Below are positions 11,172 through 22,831 of a stretch of 64,000 nt of DNA, one piece after another (the first letter of the stretch is position 1; the number at the start of each line of letters is the position of its first letter). A program made the translations under genes and the position numbers. Below the pieces are notes generated by a model, which was not told where the DNA came from, searched no databases, and saw only the letters and a program-made list of their open reading frames with translations. The stretch comes from Eutrigla gurnardus (lineage: Eukaryota > Chordata > Actinopteri > Perciformes > Triglidae). The stretch lies in assembly GCA_963514095.1 (NCBI GenBank), contig OY741271.1:24314119-24378118 (forward strand), read 5' to 3'.

Positions 11172-14100
11172 ATGGCGTCTCTCTGCTGCCTGCTGGTCTG
11201 GACCGCTCTGATCCACGCTTCCCAGGTAAGGACGAGAGACGGAGACACATCAGAGACACTGAGACATCAGAGAGACAGACAGACAGAGACATCAGAGAGA
11301 CAGAGAGACAGAGACATCAGAGAGACAGACATCAGAGAGACAGAGGCATCAGAGAGACAGACAGACAGAGACACCAGAGAGACAGAGACATCAGAGAGAC
11401 AGAGACATCAGAGAGATAGAGACATCAGAGAGACACAGACATCAGAGAGACAGAGGCATCAGAGAGACAGACAGACAGAGACATCAGAGAGACAGAGACA
11501 TCAGAGAGACAGAGACATCAGAGAGATAGAGACATAAGAGAGACAGAGACATCAGAGAGACAGACAGAGACATCAGAGAGACAGAGACATCACCGCTGCT
11601 GTGTGTCTGTGTGCTGATTCATCGTCACAGTAACCTGATAGGGATGCAGAAGCAATTTGCTGCTGTTTACCTTCTGTTTGTCAATGCCGTTACATCATAG
11701 CGTTGGTGTGTGTTTGTGTGTTGGTGTGTGTTTGTGTGTGTTGGTGTGTATTTATGTGTGTTTGTGTGTGTTGGTCTGTGTTGGTGTGTGTTGGTGTGTA
11801 TTTATGTGTGTTTGTGTGTGTTGGTCTGTGTTGGTGTGTGCTAGTGTGTGTTAGTGTGTGTTGTTGTGTGGTGGTGTGTGGTGGTGTGTGTTGGTGTGTG
11901 TTAGTGTGTTGGTGTTTGTGTGAATGTGTGTGTGCAGCTGCTGTGACCAGAGGAACATTTTGTTTCCATCACCATAGCGACAGGAGACGGTAACCCACGG
12001 CAACAGGGCCATCAGGTTATAGCAGGTCTCCAGTCGGCTGCAGTGTGTGTGTGTGTGTGTGTGTGACCTCATTCATCCATCCTTGTATTCTACTGACTTT
12101 CTTCTCTGTATTCTACTGACTTTCTACTCTGTATTCTACTGACTTTCTTCTCTGTATTCTACTGACTTTCTTCTCTGTATTCTACTGACTTTCTTTTCTG
12201 TATTCTACTGACTTTCTTCTCTGTATTCTACTGACTTTCTTCTCTGTATTCTACTGACTTTCTACTCTGTATTCTACTGACTTTCTTCTCTGTATTCTAC
12301 TGACTTTCTTTTCTGTATTCTACTGACTTTCTTCTCTGTATTCTACTGACTTTCTTCTCTGTATTCTACTGACTTTCTACTCTGTATTCTACTGACTTTC
12401 TACTCTGTATTCTACTGACTTTCTTCTCTGTATTCTACTGACTTTCTTCTCTGTATTCTACTGACTTTCTTTTCTGTATTCTACTGACTTTCTTCTCTGT
12501 ATTCTACTGACTTTCTTCTCTGTATTCTACTGACTTTCTACTCTGTATTCTACTGACTTTCTTCTCTGTATTCTACTGACTTTCTTTTCTGTATTCTACT
12601 GACTTTCTTCTCTGTATTCTACTGACTTTCTTCTCTGTATTCTACTGACTTTCTACTCTGTATTCTACTGACTTTCTACTCTGTATTCTACTGACTTTCT
12701 TCTCTGTATTCTACTGACTTTCTACTCTGTATTCTACTGACTTTCTTCTCTGTATTCTACTGACTTTCTTCTCTGTATTCTACAGACTTTCTACTCTGTA
12801 TTCTATTGAGTTTCTACTCTGTATTCTACTGACTTTCTACTCTGTATTCTACAGACTTTCTACTCTGTATTCTATTGACTTTCTACTCTGTATTCTACTG
12901 ACTTTCTACTCTGTATTCTACTGACTTTCTTTTCTGTATTCTACTGACTTTCTTCTCTGTATTCTACTGACTTTCTACTCTGTATTCTACTGACTTTCTT
13001 CTCTGTATTCTACTGACTTTCTTCTCTGTATTCTACTGACTTTCTACTCTGTAGTCTACTGACTTTCTTCTCTGTATTCTACTGACTTTCTTCTCTGTAT
13101 TCTACTGACTTTCTACTCTGTTTTCTATTGACTTTCTACTCTGTATTCTATTGAGTTTCTACTCTGTATTCTACTGACTTTCTACTCTGTATTCTACAGA
13201 CTTTCTACTCTGTATTCTATTGACTTTCTACTCTGTATTCTACTGACTTTCTACTCTGTATTCTACTGACTTTCTTCTCTGTATTCTACTGACTTTCTTC
13301 TCTGTATTCTACTGACTTCCTACTCTGTATTCTACTGACTTTCTACTCTGTATTCTACTGACTTCCTACTCTGTATTCTACTGACTTTCTTCTCTGTATT
13401 CTACTGACTTTCCTCTCTGTATTCTACTGACTTTCTTCTCTGTATTCTACTGACCTTCTACTCTGTATTCTACTGACTTCCTACTCTGTATTCTACTGAC
13501 TTCCTACGCTGTATTCTACTGACTTTCTACTCTGTATTCTACTGACTTCCTACTCTGTATTCTACTGACTTTCTTCTCTGTATTCTACTGACTTTCTTCT
13601 CTGTATTCTACTGACTTCCTACTCTGTATTCTACTGACTTTCTACTCTGTATTCTACTGACTTCCTACTCTGTATTCTACTGACTTTCTTCTCTGTATTC
13701 TACTGACTTTCCTCTCTGTATTCTACTGACCTTCTTCTCTGTATTCTACTGACCTTCTACTCTGTATTCTACTGACTTCCTACTCTGTATTCTACTGACT
13801 TCCTACGCTGTATTCTACTGACTTTCTACTCTGTATTCTACTGACTGTCTTCTCTGTATTCTACTGACTTCCTACTCTGTATTCTACTGACTGTCTTCTC
13901 TATATTCTACTGACTTTCTACTCTGTATTCTACTGACTGTCTTCTCTGTATTCTACTGACTTCCTACTCTGTATTCTACTGACTTCCTACTGTGTATTCT
14001 ACTGACTTTCTTCTCTGTATTCTACTGACTTTCCTCTCTGTATTCTACTGACTTCCTACTCTGTATTCTACTGACTTTCTACTCTGTATTCTACTGACTG

Positions 14101-15944
14101 TCTTCTCTGTATTCTACTGACTTCCTACTCTGTATTCTACTGACTGTCTTCTCTGTATTCTACTGACTTCCTACTCTGTATTCTACTGACTTCCTACTCT
14201 GTATTCTACTGACTTCCTACTCTGTATTCTACTGACTTCCTACTCTGTATTCTACTAGCTAGGTAGAGAGCTACCTAGCTAACTAGCTACATAGCTATCC
14301 AAATATCCATCTCCAGAGCTGCGTCCTCTCTCTTCCTGGTGAGCTGTGACATCACGTTACAGCGCCACTGACATGTCTTCACCATGACAACTAACAACAA
14401 TCACCATTTTCTTTGGACCAGTCACAGGACCTCTGAAAACATTTCAGTGTCCGTTCTACTTCTGTTGTATTTCTATTCTTTGAGGGGAAGGTCTACCTTG
14501 TTATGTTAATGCTCGGGTACTTGACCTCTGACCTCTCTCTCAGTCTCTGCCTGCAGCTAGCAGTGGGGGGCGTGGCCTGAATGGCCCAGTGGGTGGGGTC
14601 AGACGCCAGCGCAGAGACCTTCGTAATCTGCTGCCTAATGAGGACCAGATGTTGTATCTGGGGCCAGGCGGGGCCAACAACCTGTACTACCAATCAGATG
14701 ACTGGAGGGGGCGGGGTTTAGACCAGGCCCTGCAGCGATTGGTGGAGAGGGACCAGAGGCGGGAGCAGGAAGAGGAGCAGCGAGCAGGTCGGAGTGCTTA
14801 AATAGAGTCAGATTTACAGCAAATATTACAACTTTTTTCTCAAAATATTATGAAATATCGACTTTTTCTTGAAGTAGTTGGACTTTTTGATTTTCTCTGT
14901 CTTGACAAAGAACATTAAAATCTATCCGACAAACTGACTGAGTTCCTATTGGTCCACAGCGTATCTGGCTGCTCTGCTCCGCCTCCTGAGTGAAGCAGAG
15001 AGCGCAGGATTGGTGGAGCCAGGTGACGTGGAAGTGGTGGAGGAAGAGGAGGACGAGATGGACGATCAGAGGCCACCAGGGGACTTCCAGGGTGCGGCCC
15101 CCCCAGACTACGATGAGACAGGGCGGGGGCTGAACATGGGGAGGCCCCTGGCTGCCTGGTGGGGCCTCCTAGAGCCCCAAATGGCTCAGACTCTGCTGGA
15201 CAGGTGAAGACCACGTGACTGACTGGAGGTCTGTCAGTAATCAGTTATTGAAAATAACCCGTGGTCTGTGATTGGTAGGATGGAGCCCCAGCTGGCTCAG
15301 ACTCTGCTGGAGAGAGCGAGACAAGAGAGGCTTCAACAGGCTGGAAGACTTTCATCAGGACTGATCCGAGGAGGAGACCAGGACCAGGACTCTCTCAGGT
15401 GAACACACATAAATGCTGATCAATACTCATGTTTTCTGATTTCTATGACTTTTCTGTGGTAACGTTATGACTTTACTGTGGAAACATTACGACTTTACTG
15501 TGGAAACGTTACGACTTTACTGTGGAAACATTACGACTTTACTGCGGACATCTTCTGCTCCTCAGACGTCTGGTTGCTAGGTTACTGTCCAGCATCGCCC
15601 CTAACGAAGCCCCAGTGATCTCTGGTCGCCGGGTGAGGAGGGACCTGTCAGTCAAAGCAGCTGAACCCCTTAGCTCCGCCCACAGTAGAAGCCGCCGTTC
15701 CCTTGACAACGTGGCTCCTCCGTCGCCTAGCAACGACCCACCTCTGCTCAGAGTGAAGAGGCTGGAGGAGGAGGAGCTCCGCCCTCCTGCTGCTGGTCTG
15801 CAGAGGATGAAACGTATTGATACCATGACAACCGCTGGAGTGGAAGAACTGAATCATGGGAGTCGTAGGCGCGGGAGGAGAGCTGTCCTGAACTACGACC
15901 CCCAAATATTGATTGATCAGATTCTTGACTACATGAGGGAGTAA
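11172..15944 (+). CDS. pcsk1n: proSAAS-like neuroendocrine precursor (PCSK1 inhibitor)
   Basis: Five exons: 11172-11225, 14544-14787, 14960-15203, 15279-15398 and 15566-15944. All are in phase and give 346 residues. Exon 1 encodes a hydrophobic signal peptide (MASLCCLLVWTALIHAS). The precursor carries many dibasic processing sites, among them RRQRR (residues 38-42), RRVRR, RSRR, RMKR and RRGRR. The hexapeptide LLRVKR at residues 281-286 (15744-15761) is exactly the motif known to inhibit prohormone convertase 1/3 in mammals. It is followed by a LEEEEL stretch where mammals have the LEN peptide. The protein acts in the regulated secretory pathway as chaperone and convertase inhibitor. The donor of exon 2 (GTCGGA) is weak but in phase. 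Intron 1 is 3.3 kb and nearly all tandem repeats. Possible poly(A) signals are at 16106 and 16531. The identification rests on architecture and the exact hexapeptide. Confidence 0.93.
11239..11592. repeat. GAGACATCAGAGAGACA-type minisatellite, pcsk1n intron 1
   Basis: About 17-bp units in several higher-order variants (with ACAGACAG inserts), starting within about 15 bp of the exon 1 donor. It produces a long spurious Glu/Arg/Thr peptide. Confidence 0.93.
11700..11938. repeat. TGTGTGTTGG-type degenerate repeat
   Basis: A G/T-only stretch with units such as TTGGTGTGTG and TTTATGTGTG, in pcsk1n intron 1. A short (TG)n follows at 12043-12065. Confidence 0.9.
12083..14256. repeat. 2.2-kb array of 23-bp units, pcsk1n intron 1
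   Basis: About 94 copies of TATTCTACTGACTTTCTTCTC + TG, with frequent variants at one or two sites (CTTC/CTAC/CCTAC, TTTC/TTCC). The variants recur in blocks, for example a group with TACAGAC and TATTGAG at about 12780-12860 and again near 13125-13215. This shows that multi-unit segments were duplicated. Pyrimidine-rich on the plus strand. It ends at a CTAG-rich remnant. Confidence 0.98.
14257..14440 (+). repeat. Dispersed sequence flanking the 23-bp array (copy 1)
   Basis: Begins with CTAGCTAGGTAG-like matter, then a segment containing CCAGAGCTGCGTCCTCTCTC, a GAGCTGTGACATCAC block and a GACAACTAACAACAAT block. The same order of blocks occurs at 54182-54335 next to another giant array, so this is a dispersed repeat with two diverged copies here. 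Confidence 0.75.
15744..15761 (+). other. LLRVKR convertase-inhibitory hexapeptide within proSAAS
   Basis: Six codons reading L-L-R-V-K-R, identical to the minimal PC1/3 inhibitory sequence of mammalian proSAAS. This is the strongest single evidence for the gene's identity. Confidence 0.9.
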
Positions 15945-17139
15945 GAGGAGAGAAAGGTTTATTATTGTCGTCGTTCAGGTTTCTGGTTTCTGTATTTTGC
16001 TGCATCCATTGAAAACAATCTGATACCAAATATCTAATTGGTACATTTTCAGTTCAGTGAGGAAACATTTATAGCACAATTAACTTCTATACATCATATT
16101 CTCCAAATAAACAAAAACAACAGTTATTATTCTCACTTTAAAGGTTGAGTAGGTGATTCAACTCAGAAACACTTCCTGTTATATTACTTGAAATTCTTGA
16201 AACAAACCGATAGCAACGAATACATGAAATGCTCTAACATATAAAAAAAATGTAAAACATCATCTGCAGGATGACCGGAGAAAATGATTGGACGGCCTGC
16301 CTGTCTGTCAACACTTACTTCCTGATTACACTCTGCCGGTCTGGAGCGCTCCTTTGGCATTCTGGGGGCGGGGCTTTGAACAGTGGTCTGGACGAAGAGG
16401 GTGGGGCTTTCAACAGAGGTCTGAATGAGTGTCGGGGGGGGGGGGGGGGGGGGCGGGACTTCTGCAATGCGTTCAAAGTCAAAGTCTCTGTGGTTTTTCC
16501 AAATGACCTACTCTGCCTTTAATACGTAAAAATAAAAGTGAACTTGATTTTATTTGAATAGACCCAAAGATTTACTAATGATGGTTTAAAACATCATTAA
16601 AACGGAAGCTTCTTTGAACTATGTCGATCATTAATATATTCTTCCTCATGATCGTCACATGATGAATTGTAACCAGATCAATCAGTGTGTGCTCTATAAC
16701 AAATTCATGAAAGCAATGTCCTCTGGGAGTTGTAGTTCACAGGTCAAACGTTTAAATATTTCCTTTGCACTGACGCCATCTCCCTGCCAGCATGAAAACA
16801 CTGACAGATGATGAGCTGTAACGGTAACCGTGGAGACAGCTCATGGGCTTTCTGATTGGTTCATTCCTAACGTGTTCATGTACTTCTGCTTGTGTCGGTG
16901 TGATCACTTGTCTGCCTGTGGTGAAAATATCACTCTGAATTAAAGTCAGTAACCACCACAAACCTGTCTGCTGCGTCACTATGACAAGTATCATCATCAG
17001 CGTGTATTCATACTTTATATAAAGTATTAATACTTTATACAAAGTAGAACTTAAGACTTTGATTAAAAGACAAATATGATGAAGTTCACCTCAAGATCCA
17101 TGTAGCTTTCAATCATATCCCATTTCAACAACTCAAACG

Positions 17140-17366
17140 TGAAGTAAACACACTCAAACGTTAAGTATACACACTGAAACATGAAGTATACAAGTATACA
17201 CACGGAAACATGAAGTATACAAACTGAAACATGAAGTATACAAGTATACACACGGAAACATGAAGTATACACACTGAAACATGAAGTATACAAGTATACA
17301 CACTGAAACAGGAAGTATACACACTGAAACATGAAGTATACAAGTATACACACTCGAACGTGAAGT
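17140..17366. repeat. CACACTGAAACATGAAGTATA-type minisatellite
   Basis: About nine units with an alternating short insert CAAGTATA, giving two unit lengths. Confidence 0.9.
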
Positions 17367-17657
17367 GTGATGTGATGTGATCAAAAGCCCCGGAAAACAA
17401 CGTGATCAAACTAGTGAGAAAGAAGAAGTAATAATAATGATATGGATCTAATAGGTGAGATACCTGAAACATTCTCAGGTACAATCAGCATGAAGACAGG
17501 TGACCTGGGATCCAGTAGAGATCTACCTACAGACTACCTCTCCAGGTAGAGTGAGCAGAGGAATGGATTCTATCACTTCAAAAGGTGTCTTACCTGCTCA
17601 GGTAACATTAACATGAGGAAACATCCTGCACTGCAGCAGCAAGCTGAAACCACGGCA

Positions 17658-17727
17658 GTCACATGACCTGGACGGCAGCCACGTGACCTGAACGGCAGTC
17701 ACGTGACCTCAAAGGCAGTCACGTGAC
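17658..17727. promoter_or_regulatory. Four E-boxes at exact 20-bp spacing, two perfect GTCACGTGAC
   Basis: GTCACATGAC (17658-17667), GCCACGTGAC (17678-17687), GTCACGTGAC (17698-17707) and GTCACGTGAC (17718-17727). GTCACGTGAC is the CLEAR/M-box palindrome bound by MiT/TFE factors and also matches USF sites. The 20-bp period places all four on one face of the helix. The unit is also a short tandem repeat, so function is inferred. Confidence 0.5.
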
Positions 17728-18256
17728 CAGTGCTAGTCCTACGATGCTGCTCATCAATCAGTCAGCCTGGAAAGTAGACGAGAGCAGGCAGAGGAGCAGG
17801 AGGCGGAGCCTAAAAGCTGCGTTGCAGTCGGACAGTTTTCAAAGATTTGACAGGAAATCATAGAAAAAATTACATCCTGTTAAACTAGATCTGTAGTTTG
17901 TGACCACATTCACATTTATTTATATTTGTCCATAAATTTCTGTGGAAATCAGAATCAGAATAATGTATTAATCCCTCGGGAAATTGTACAGCTGCAGTTG
18001 CTTTATAAAAGAAAGAAAAGAAAGAGTCAAATAAGAATAAAAATATAATGTATAAAATAATGCCACTAAATAGAAGTAATGTATGAACATAATGTATGTA
18101 TATAAATCACTACACGGTATAGTAGTGTATCTGCTGTTGAGGTAGGTTTAAAGAATCTAGTGCACATAAGTAAAGTTTGACAGTTAAACGTATGACAGTA
18201 TTAAATGTGTATCTGGGTTTTTTTTATGTCTGCCTCTTAAAGCACACCATAGGGTC

Positions 18257-18715
18257 ATTGCTCGTTTTGATAAGGGCTATATAAATAACCTCTTTTATTG
18301 TCGTTATTATGATTATTATTAATATTATCAACCACATGAGATGCTTGTTTACAGATTTAACTTTAATTGCACAACATGAGACTAACAGCCCATGCTAGCG
18401 TTAAATATTAGAGAATATTAGAGCCAATCAGCTCGTAGATGAGGCGAGAGCCAGGCGTTTCCCATCATGCCCCGGGTCTTGCACTCGGTTGAGAGCAACT
18501 GTGGCAGCTGACCCTAAAAAATGCGGCTGCCTTGATCTCATGAGATCATCGTTGCCCACGTGTGCATGACGTCAGAGAAAGTCGGGATCAAGCCAGACAC
18601 AATACTAACCAGCATGCATCGTGCGGCGATCGCCGACGATCGATTCTGCGCAGGCCTGGCTCATCTCCAACGAGCCTATTCACATTCAGCGGCGGGGTTT
18701 AGATCATCTGACCAA
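18257..18715 (+). mobile_element. Dispersed repeat family R, copy A
   Basis: Shares long stretches with 33380-33600, with the reverse complement of 34405-34605, and (its left part only) with 40400-40505. Shared landmarks are GGGCTATATAAATAACCT, a CCCATCATGCCCCGGG-type block, TGATCTCATGAGATCATCGT, CCAGCATGCAT and GGCTCATCTCCAACGAGCCT. No coding sequence was seen. The class is unknown. Confidence 0.75.
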
Positions 18716-18889
18716 TCAGATTGGACCAAATGCAGGAAGGAATGTTGACATGAACAGGTTTCAAGCCCAGCTGGAGCTCCACAGACCTGATCAGGGATCT
18801 GGGTTGGGGGTTTGGCTGAGTGACAGATCACTTCTGATCCAGTAGATTTTTTATCGGTCCTCTGGAGGAAACGATGGCATGTTTGGCAT

Positions 18890-19163
18890 GTTGGTTTCAG
18901 ACCCCCTGCTGTTGCTATTAGTTTTTTTCTTTTTCTTTTTTTGCCCTTGTGATGGGGTTATGGGCTGATGGGGTATGGTGGGGTGGGCGGGAGGGATTTG
19001 GGAGCTGTTGTGTACACTTTAAGTGTATGTTTTGTGTTGTGTATATGTGACTGTATTGTATTGTATTGTATTGTATTGTCTGATTGTTTTGATGTATAGG
19101 ACCCCCTGGAAGACGAGATGATGCATCTCAAGGGGTTATCCCTTAATAAATTTGAAAAAATTT
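18890..19163 (+). mobile_element. Probable non-LTR retrotransposon 3' end
   Basis: A T-rich tract, a G-rich segment, (TGTAT)n, then GGACCCCCTGGAAGACGAG and CTCAAGGGGTTATCCC, ending TTAATAAATTTG with a short repeated tail. This layout is typical of fish LINE 3' UTRs. The clade is not assigned and no reading frame is left. Confidence 0.5.
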
Positions 19164-19189
19164 GAAATTTGACAACATTGCAGCATCAC

Positions 19190-19685
19190 CTGGTTGGAGT
19201 GAACCAGGTCAGGTGTGCAGCATCAGTTACCATGGTGATCTACCTGGTTAGAGTGTACCAATTCAGGTGTGCAGCATCAGTTACCATGGTGATCTACCTG
19301 GTTAGAGTGTACCAGGTCAGGTGTGCAGCATCAGTTACCATGGTGATCTACCTGGTTAGAGTGTACCAGGTCAGGTGTGCAGCATCAGTTACCATGGTGA
19401 TCTACCTGGTTAGAGTGTACCAGGTCAGGTGTGCAGCATCAGTTACCATGGTGATCTACCTGGTTAGAGTGTACCAGGTCAGGTGTGCAGCATCAGTTAC
19501 CATGGTGATCTACCTGGTTAGAGTGTACCAGGTCAGGTGTGCAGCATCAGTTACCATGGTGATCTACCTGGTTAGAGTGTACCAATTCAGGTGTGCAGCA
19601 TCAGTTACCATGGTGATCTACCTGGTTAGAGTGTACCAGGTCAGGTGTGCAGCATCAATGGTCAGGGGGATCTACCTGGTTAGAG
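19190..19685. repeat. 54-bp minisatellite
   Basis: About nine near-identical units (GTTACCATGGTGATCTACCT core). The period is a multiple of three, so the plus strand reads as an open 18-residue peptide repeat. That is a by-product, with no gene context. Confidence 0.95.
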
Positions 19686-20598
19686 ACTGAAAACAGAGTG
19701 AAACCTGAGGTTATCTGGATGACCCAGAGTCCCGCTGCTAGTCCAGGACTCTGGACTTTGATTGGCTGATTTCAAATGGATAGATGATGTCACGCTGATG
19801 TCATCCTCCAGTGATTTAGAGAAAACTTGTGTAAACATGATTTATTAATGTGAATATAAACATGAATAGAGACATAATTATTATTTGTGATACATTCAGT
19901 AAACACAAACAACAACAATCTGAAAACAGATATTAGAAAAATATAATATGAAGACACATTGGGGACAACTTCAGATTGTGTCTTTAAAATGATAACAATA
20001 ACATTAGTCGTAATAATAACAAGTATATACATGTAGTAACAGTAGTTGTAGTGACTTGAATGTCTTTTTAATGCATCATCCAATCATCGCTCCTGCAATA
20101 ACCTCGGTTCGGTTCCCAGCTCATTCAAGAGGCTTTTATTCTGGAGGTACGAAGTTTTACTTGGACAGGAAGAGGATGAGAGGAACTACACGTAGTACAA
20201 AGTACATAGTTTAAATCTGAGACGTGCAGAAGGAGAAGTACTCAAGTAAAGTACAAGTACCTCATACTAGTATTGACGACTATTGAATATTCAGTTACTT
20301 GGCTCTATGAGAGGTACCACTCTGCTGAACCCTGAATGAAGTATAAATATACTGGTTCTGTTCTCTTCGTGTACAAATACTAATGTTTACACAGACATTG
20401 TGTTCGGGATCAGCTGTTCTGCCTCTCCCGTTCTTCTTTTCTCCTCGCCATGACAACAGGAACATGGACATGGTTGCTGGGAAACCAGGTTGTGATATTT
20501 GACCTCCTCCTCCTCCTTTGCTGATGAAGAAGGATGGAGAGGTCAGGAGGAGGGGGAGGATACTGAGACAGAAGAAGAAGAGGAGACTCACCAGGAGA

Positions 20599-21023
20599 CT
20601 ACGCTGACATCAGCAGACCTGAGGTCACTGCAGGAACACAAACACACTCTCATTATTCACTAATTCTAAGCTAACTGGTCCTGGGTGAACCCAGAGGCTA
20701 ACGCTAAGCTAAATGTACCTGAAGCTAAATCGTAGATTACGTTAATCAGCTAACTCTATGCTAACTAGACCTAGAAGCTAAGTGTACCTGCAGCTAACTC
20801 TATGCTAACTAGCTGGCTCTATGCTAACTCACCGTCCTTGGCGTCGGGCGGCAGCAGGGCGTCCTGTCTGTTGGCGAGGACGAAAGCTAACGTGGCTAAG
20901 ATGGCGGCGTCCAGTACTCCCAGGAGGGCCAGGATGTAAGCCCAGTGGACCGAGCAGGTCCCCGGAGAGAAGCTGCCCACCTGGACACAAACGTCTCCTG
21001 TCACCCCTCAATATCTGTATATA

Positions 21024-21088
<65 letters not shown>

Positions 21089-22442
21089 CATTGATTTAGT
21101 TCAACAGCTGAACTCACAGAGTCTCCACACAGAGTTCTCATTTCTGGACTCTCCCACGAGTCTGGAAACAGAAGACACGCCAACGCCAGACAGAAACCTG
21201 CAGACAGACAGGCAGACAGGGAGAATTTATCATTATCATCCAACCACAAAGATTCATGAAACATGTCATTCTGTAAGTTTGCTGACGCAGTGACCCATGA
21301 GGCTAGAGCTATCTACTAACTGCTAATATGCTAGTCAGTCACCATGTGTTTGAGCTAACAGCTAACATGCTAACCGCTAACATGCTAGTCAGTCACCATG
21401 TGTTGGTGTCCTCTGTAATGGACCAGTTAGCCCCCAGTGTTAGCATTAGCTTAGCTCACCTGTTAGCTTAGCTCAGATGCTAACAGGATCATGAGACCCC
21501 ACGACGCCTAATAGCCTGAATCAGTGTGATGTCCTTCTGTCTGATAACTGACAAGATACCAGACCGGAACCAGCAGAACCAGCAGAATAGTAGACTAGCA
21601 GACCAGTAGAACCAGTGGAACCAGTTGAACCAGTAGACCAGTGAAACCAGTAGCCCAGTAGAAGCAGTGGAACCAGTAGACTAGTAGAACCAGTAGACCA
21701 GTACACTAGTAGCCCAGTAGATCAGTAGAACCAGTAGACTAGTAGACCAGTGGGACCAGTGGAAGCAGTAGACCAGTAGAACCAGTAGACCAGTGAAACC
21801 AGTAGACTAGTAGACCAGTACACTAGTAGACCAGTAGACCAGTAGAACCAGGACACTAGTAGACCAGTAGAACCAGTAGACCAGTACACTAACCTGCAGT
21901 GAGCTGCAGCCAGGCACAGATCTTGTAGACCGTGGCGGCGCTGCAGAACCTGAAGAGACAGAGACAGAGGACGCTGGTCCAGACCGCCCACAGAGACACG
22001 CCCACCAAGACCGCCACAGACTGGAAGGAGGGCAGAGGGGACAGACTTGACAGACCACCACGACAGTCCAGGACCGGCCAGTCCGTCTCCACACACACCT
22101 GAAGACACACACACACACAGACAGACACTAATAACCAGAAGTGATTTCAGGTGAATCAGTGTCCGTGGACAGACCTGCTTTGAGAAGCTGCTGCTGCTGA
22201 ACTCTGATTGGATGGTGTCTCACCTGGAACAATCCCAGGGTGCCGCTGGGTGGGCCGGGTCCTGTTCCCATGTGGCGGGTGACTCCAGTCCCGATCCAGG
22301 ACGGCTGCACCAGGACCACCACCTGGATGATGGCGAAGCAGAGCGTACAGACGGCCCAGAGGACACCGACCGCCCGGGCGCTCCGCACGAACTCTGTCTG
22401 GTAGAGACGGGCGAGGTCGGCTAGGGCGGGAGACGCCGACAT
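20599..22442 (-). CDS. LHFPL-family tetraspan membrane protein (LHFPL3/4/5 subgroup)
   Basis: Five coding exons: 22224-22442, 21894-22098, 21118-21197, 20833-20980 and a 29-nt terminal exon 20599-20627. All are in phase and give 226 residues. Family landmarks are ARAVGVLWAVCTLCFAIIQV (first helix), VQPSWIG, FCSAATVYKICAWLQL (after helix 2), LLFPDSWESPEMRTLCG (extracellular), CSVHWAYILALLGVLDAAIL (helix 4) and LAFVLANRQDALLPPD. Paralogs of this group are auxiliary subunits: LHFPL5 in the hair-cell transduction channel, LHFPL4 with GABA-A receptors. The loop between helix 1 and helix 2 is more divergent than in named members. The start at 22442 was chosen because it gives the usual family N-terminus; a (TC)n-ACACAG acceptor just upstream suggests a non-coding first exon. 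Which paralog it represents is unresolved. Confidence 0.9.
21021..21086. repeat. (TA)n microsatellite, lhfpl intron 3
   Basis: An almost pure AT dinucleotide run between lhfpl exons 3 and 4, ending about 30 bp from the exon 3 donor. Confidence 0.95.
21560..21890. repeat. ACCAGTAGACCAGTAGA-type minisatellite, lhfpl intron 2
   Basis: Degenerate 9-bp-based units (ACCAGTAGA, CTAGTAGAC) that run directly into the lhfpl exon 2 donor at 21893. Confidence 0.92.
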
Positions 22443-22781
22443 GCTGTGTGAGAGAGAGAGAGAGAACCATGATATCACCATGGTTACCACCATCCTTTAT
22501 GTTCATATTAATGAAACTCTTACTTTTTATATTTTATTTCTTCAAACAAACTGATCACAATGTATACAGCACAATAGCATAATTATTTGTATTAATATTA
22601 TTATAATTATTTTCATCATTATTATCATTATAATTATTATCATTACTATTATTATCATCATCATAATTATTACTATTATTATTATTAGCATTATTATTGC
22701 TATTATTATCAATATTACTTTTATTATTAGCATTATCACTATTACTATTGTCCTCATTACTATTCTCATTATCATTCTTAT

Positions 22782-22831
<50 letters not shown>

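Larger units (their letters stand above)
15945..20598. other. Convergent pcsk1n-lhfpl intergenic region
   Basis: Holds the pcsk1n 3' UTR, a poly-G tract (16434-16452), a 17.1-17.4 kb minisatellite, four spaced E-boxes (17658-17727), a dispersed repeat (18257-18715), a LINE-like 3' end (about 18890-19160), a 54-bp array (19190-19680), AT-rich sequence and the lhfpl 3' UTR. No additional coding exon was recognised. Confidence 0.6.

Noticed and set aside
12083..14256. CRISPR-like array of regular 23-bp repeats (also 23536-27271)
   Set aside because: Units are directly adjacent with no unique spacers, in a vertebrate intron or intergenic region. These are minisatellites.
19169..19690. 173-codon plus-strand frame with an 18-residue repeat
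   Set aside because: Produced by the 54-bp minisatellite. No gene features around it; near-identity between units is at DNA level and not codon-wise.
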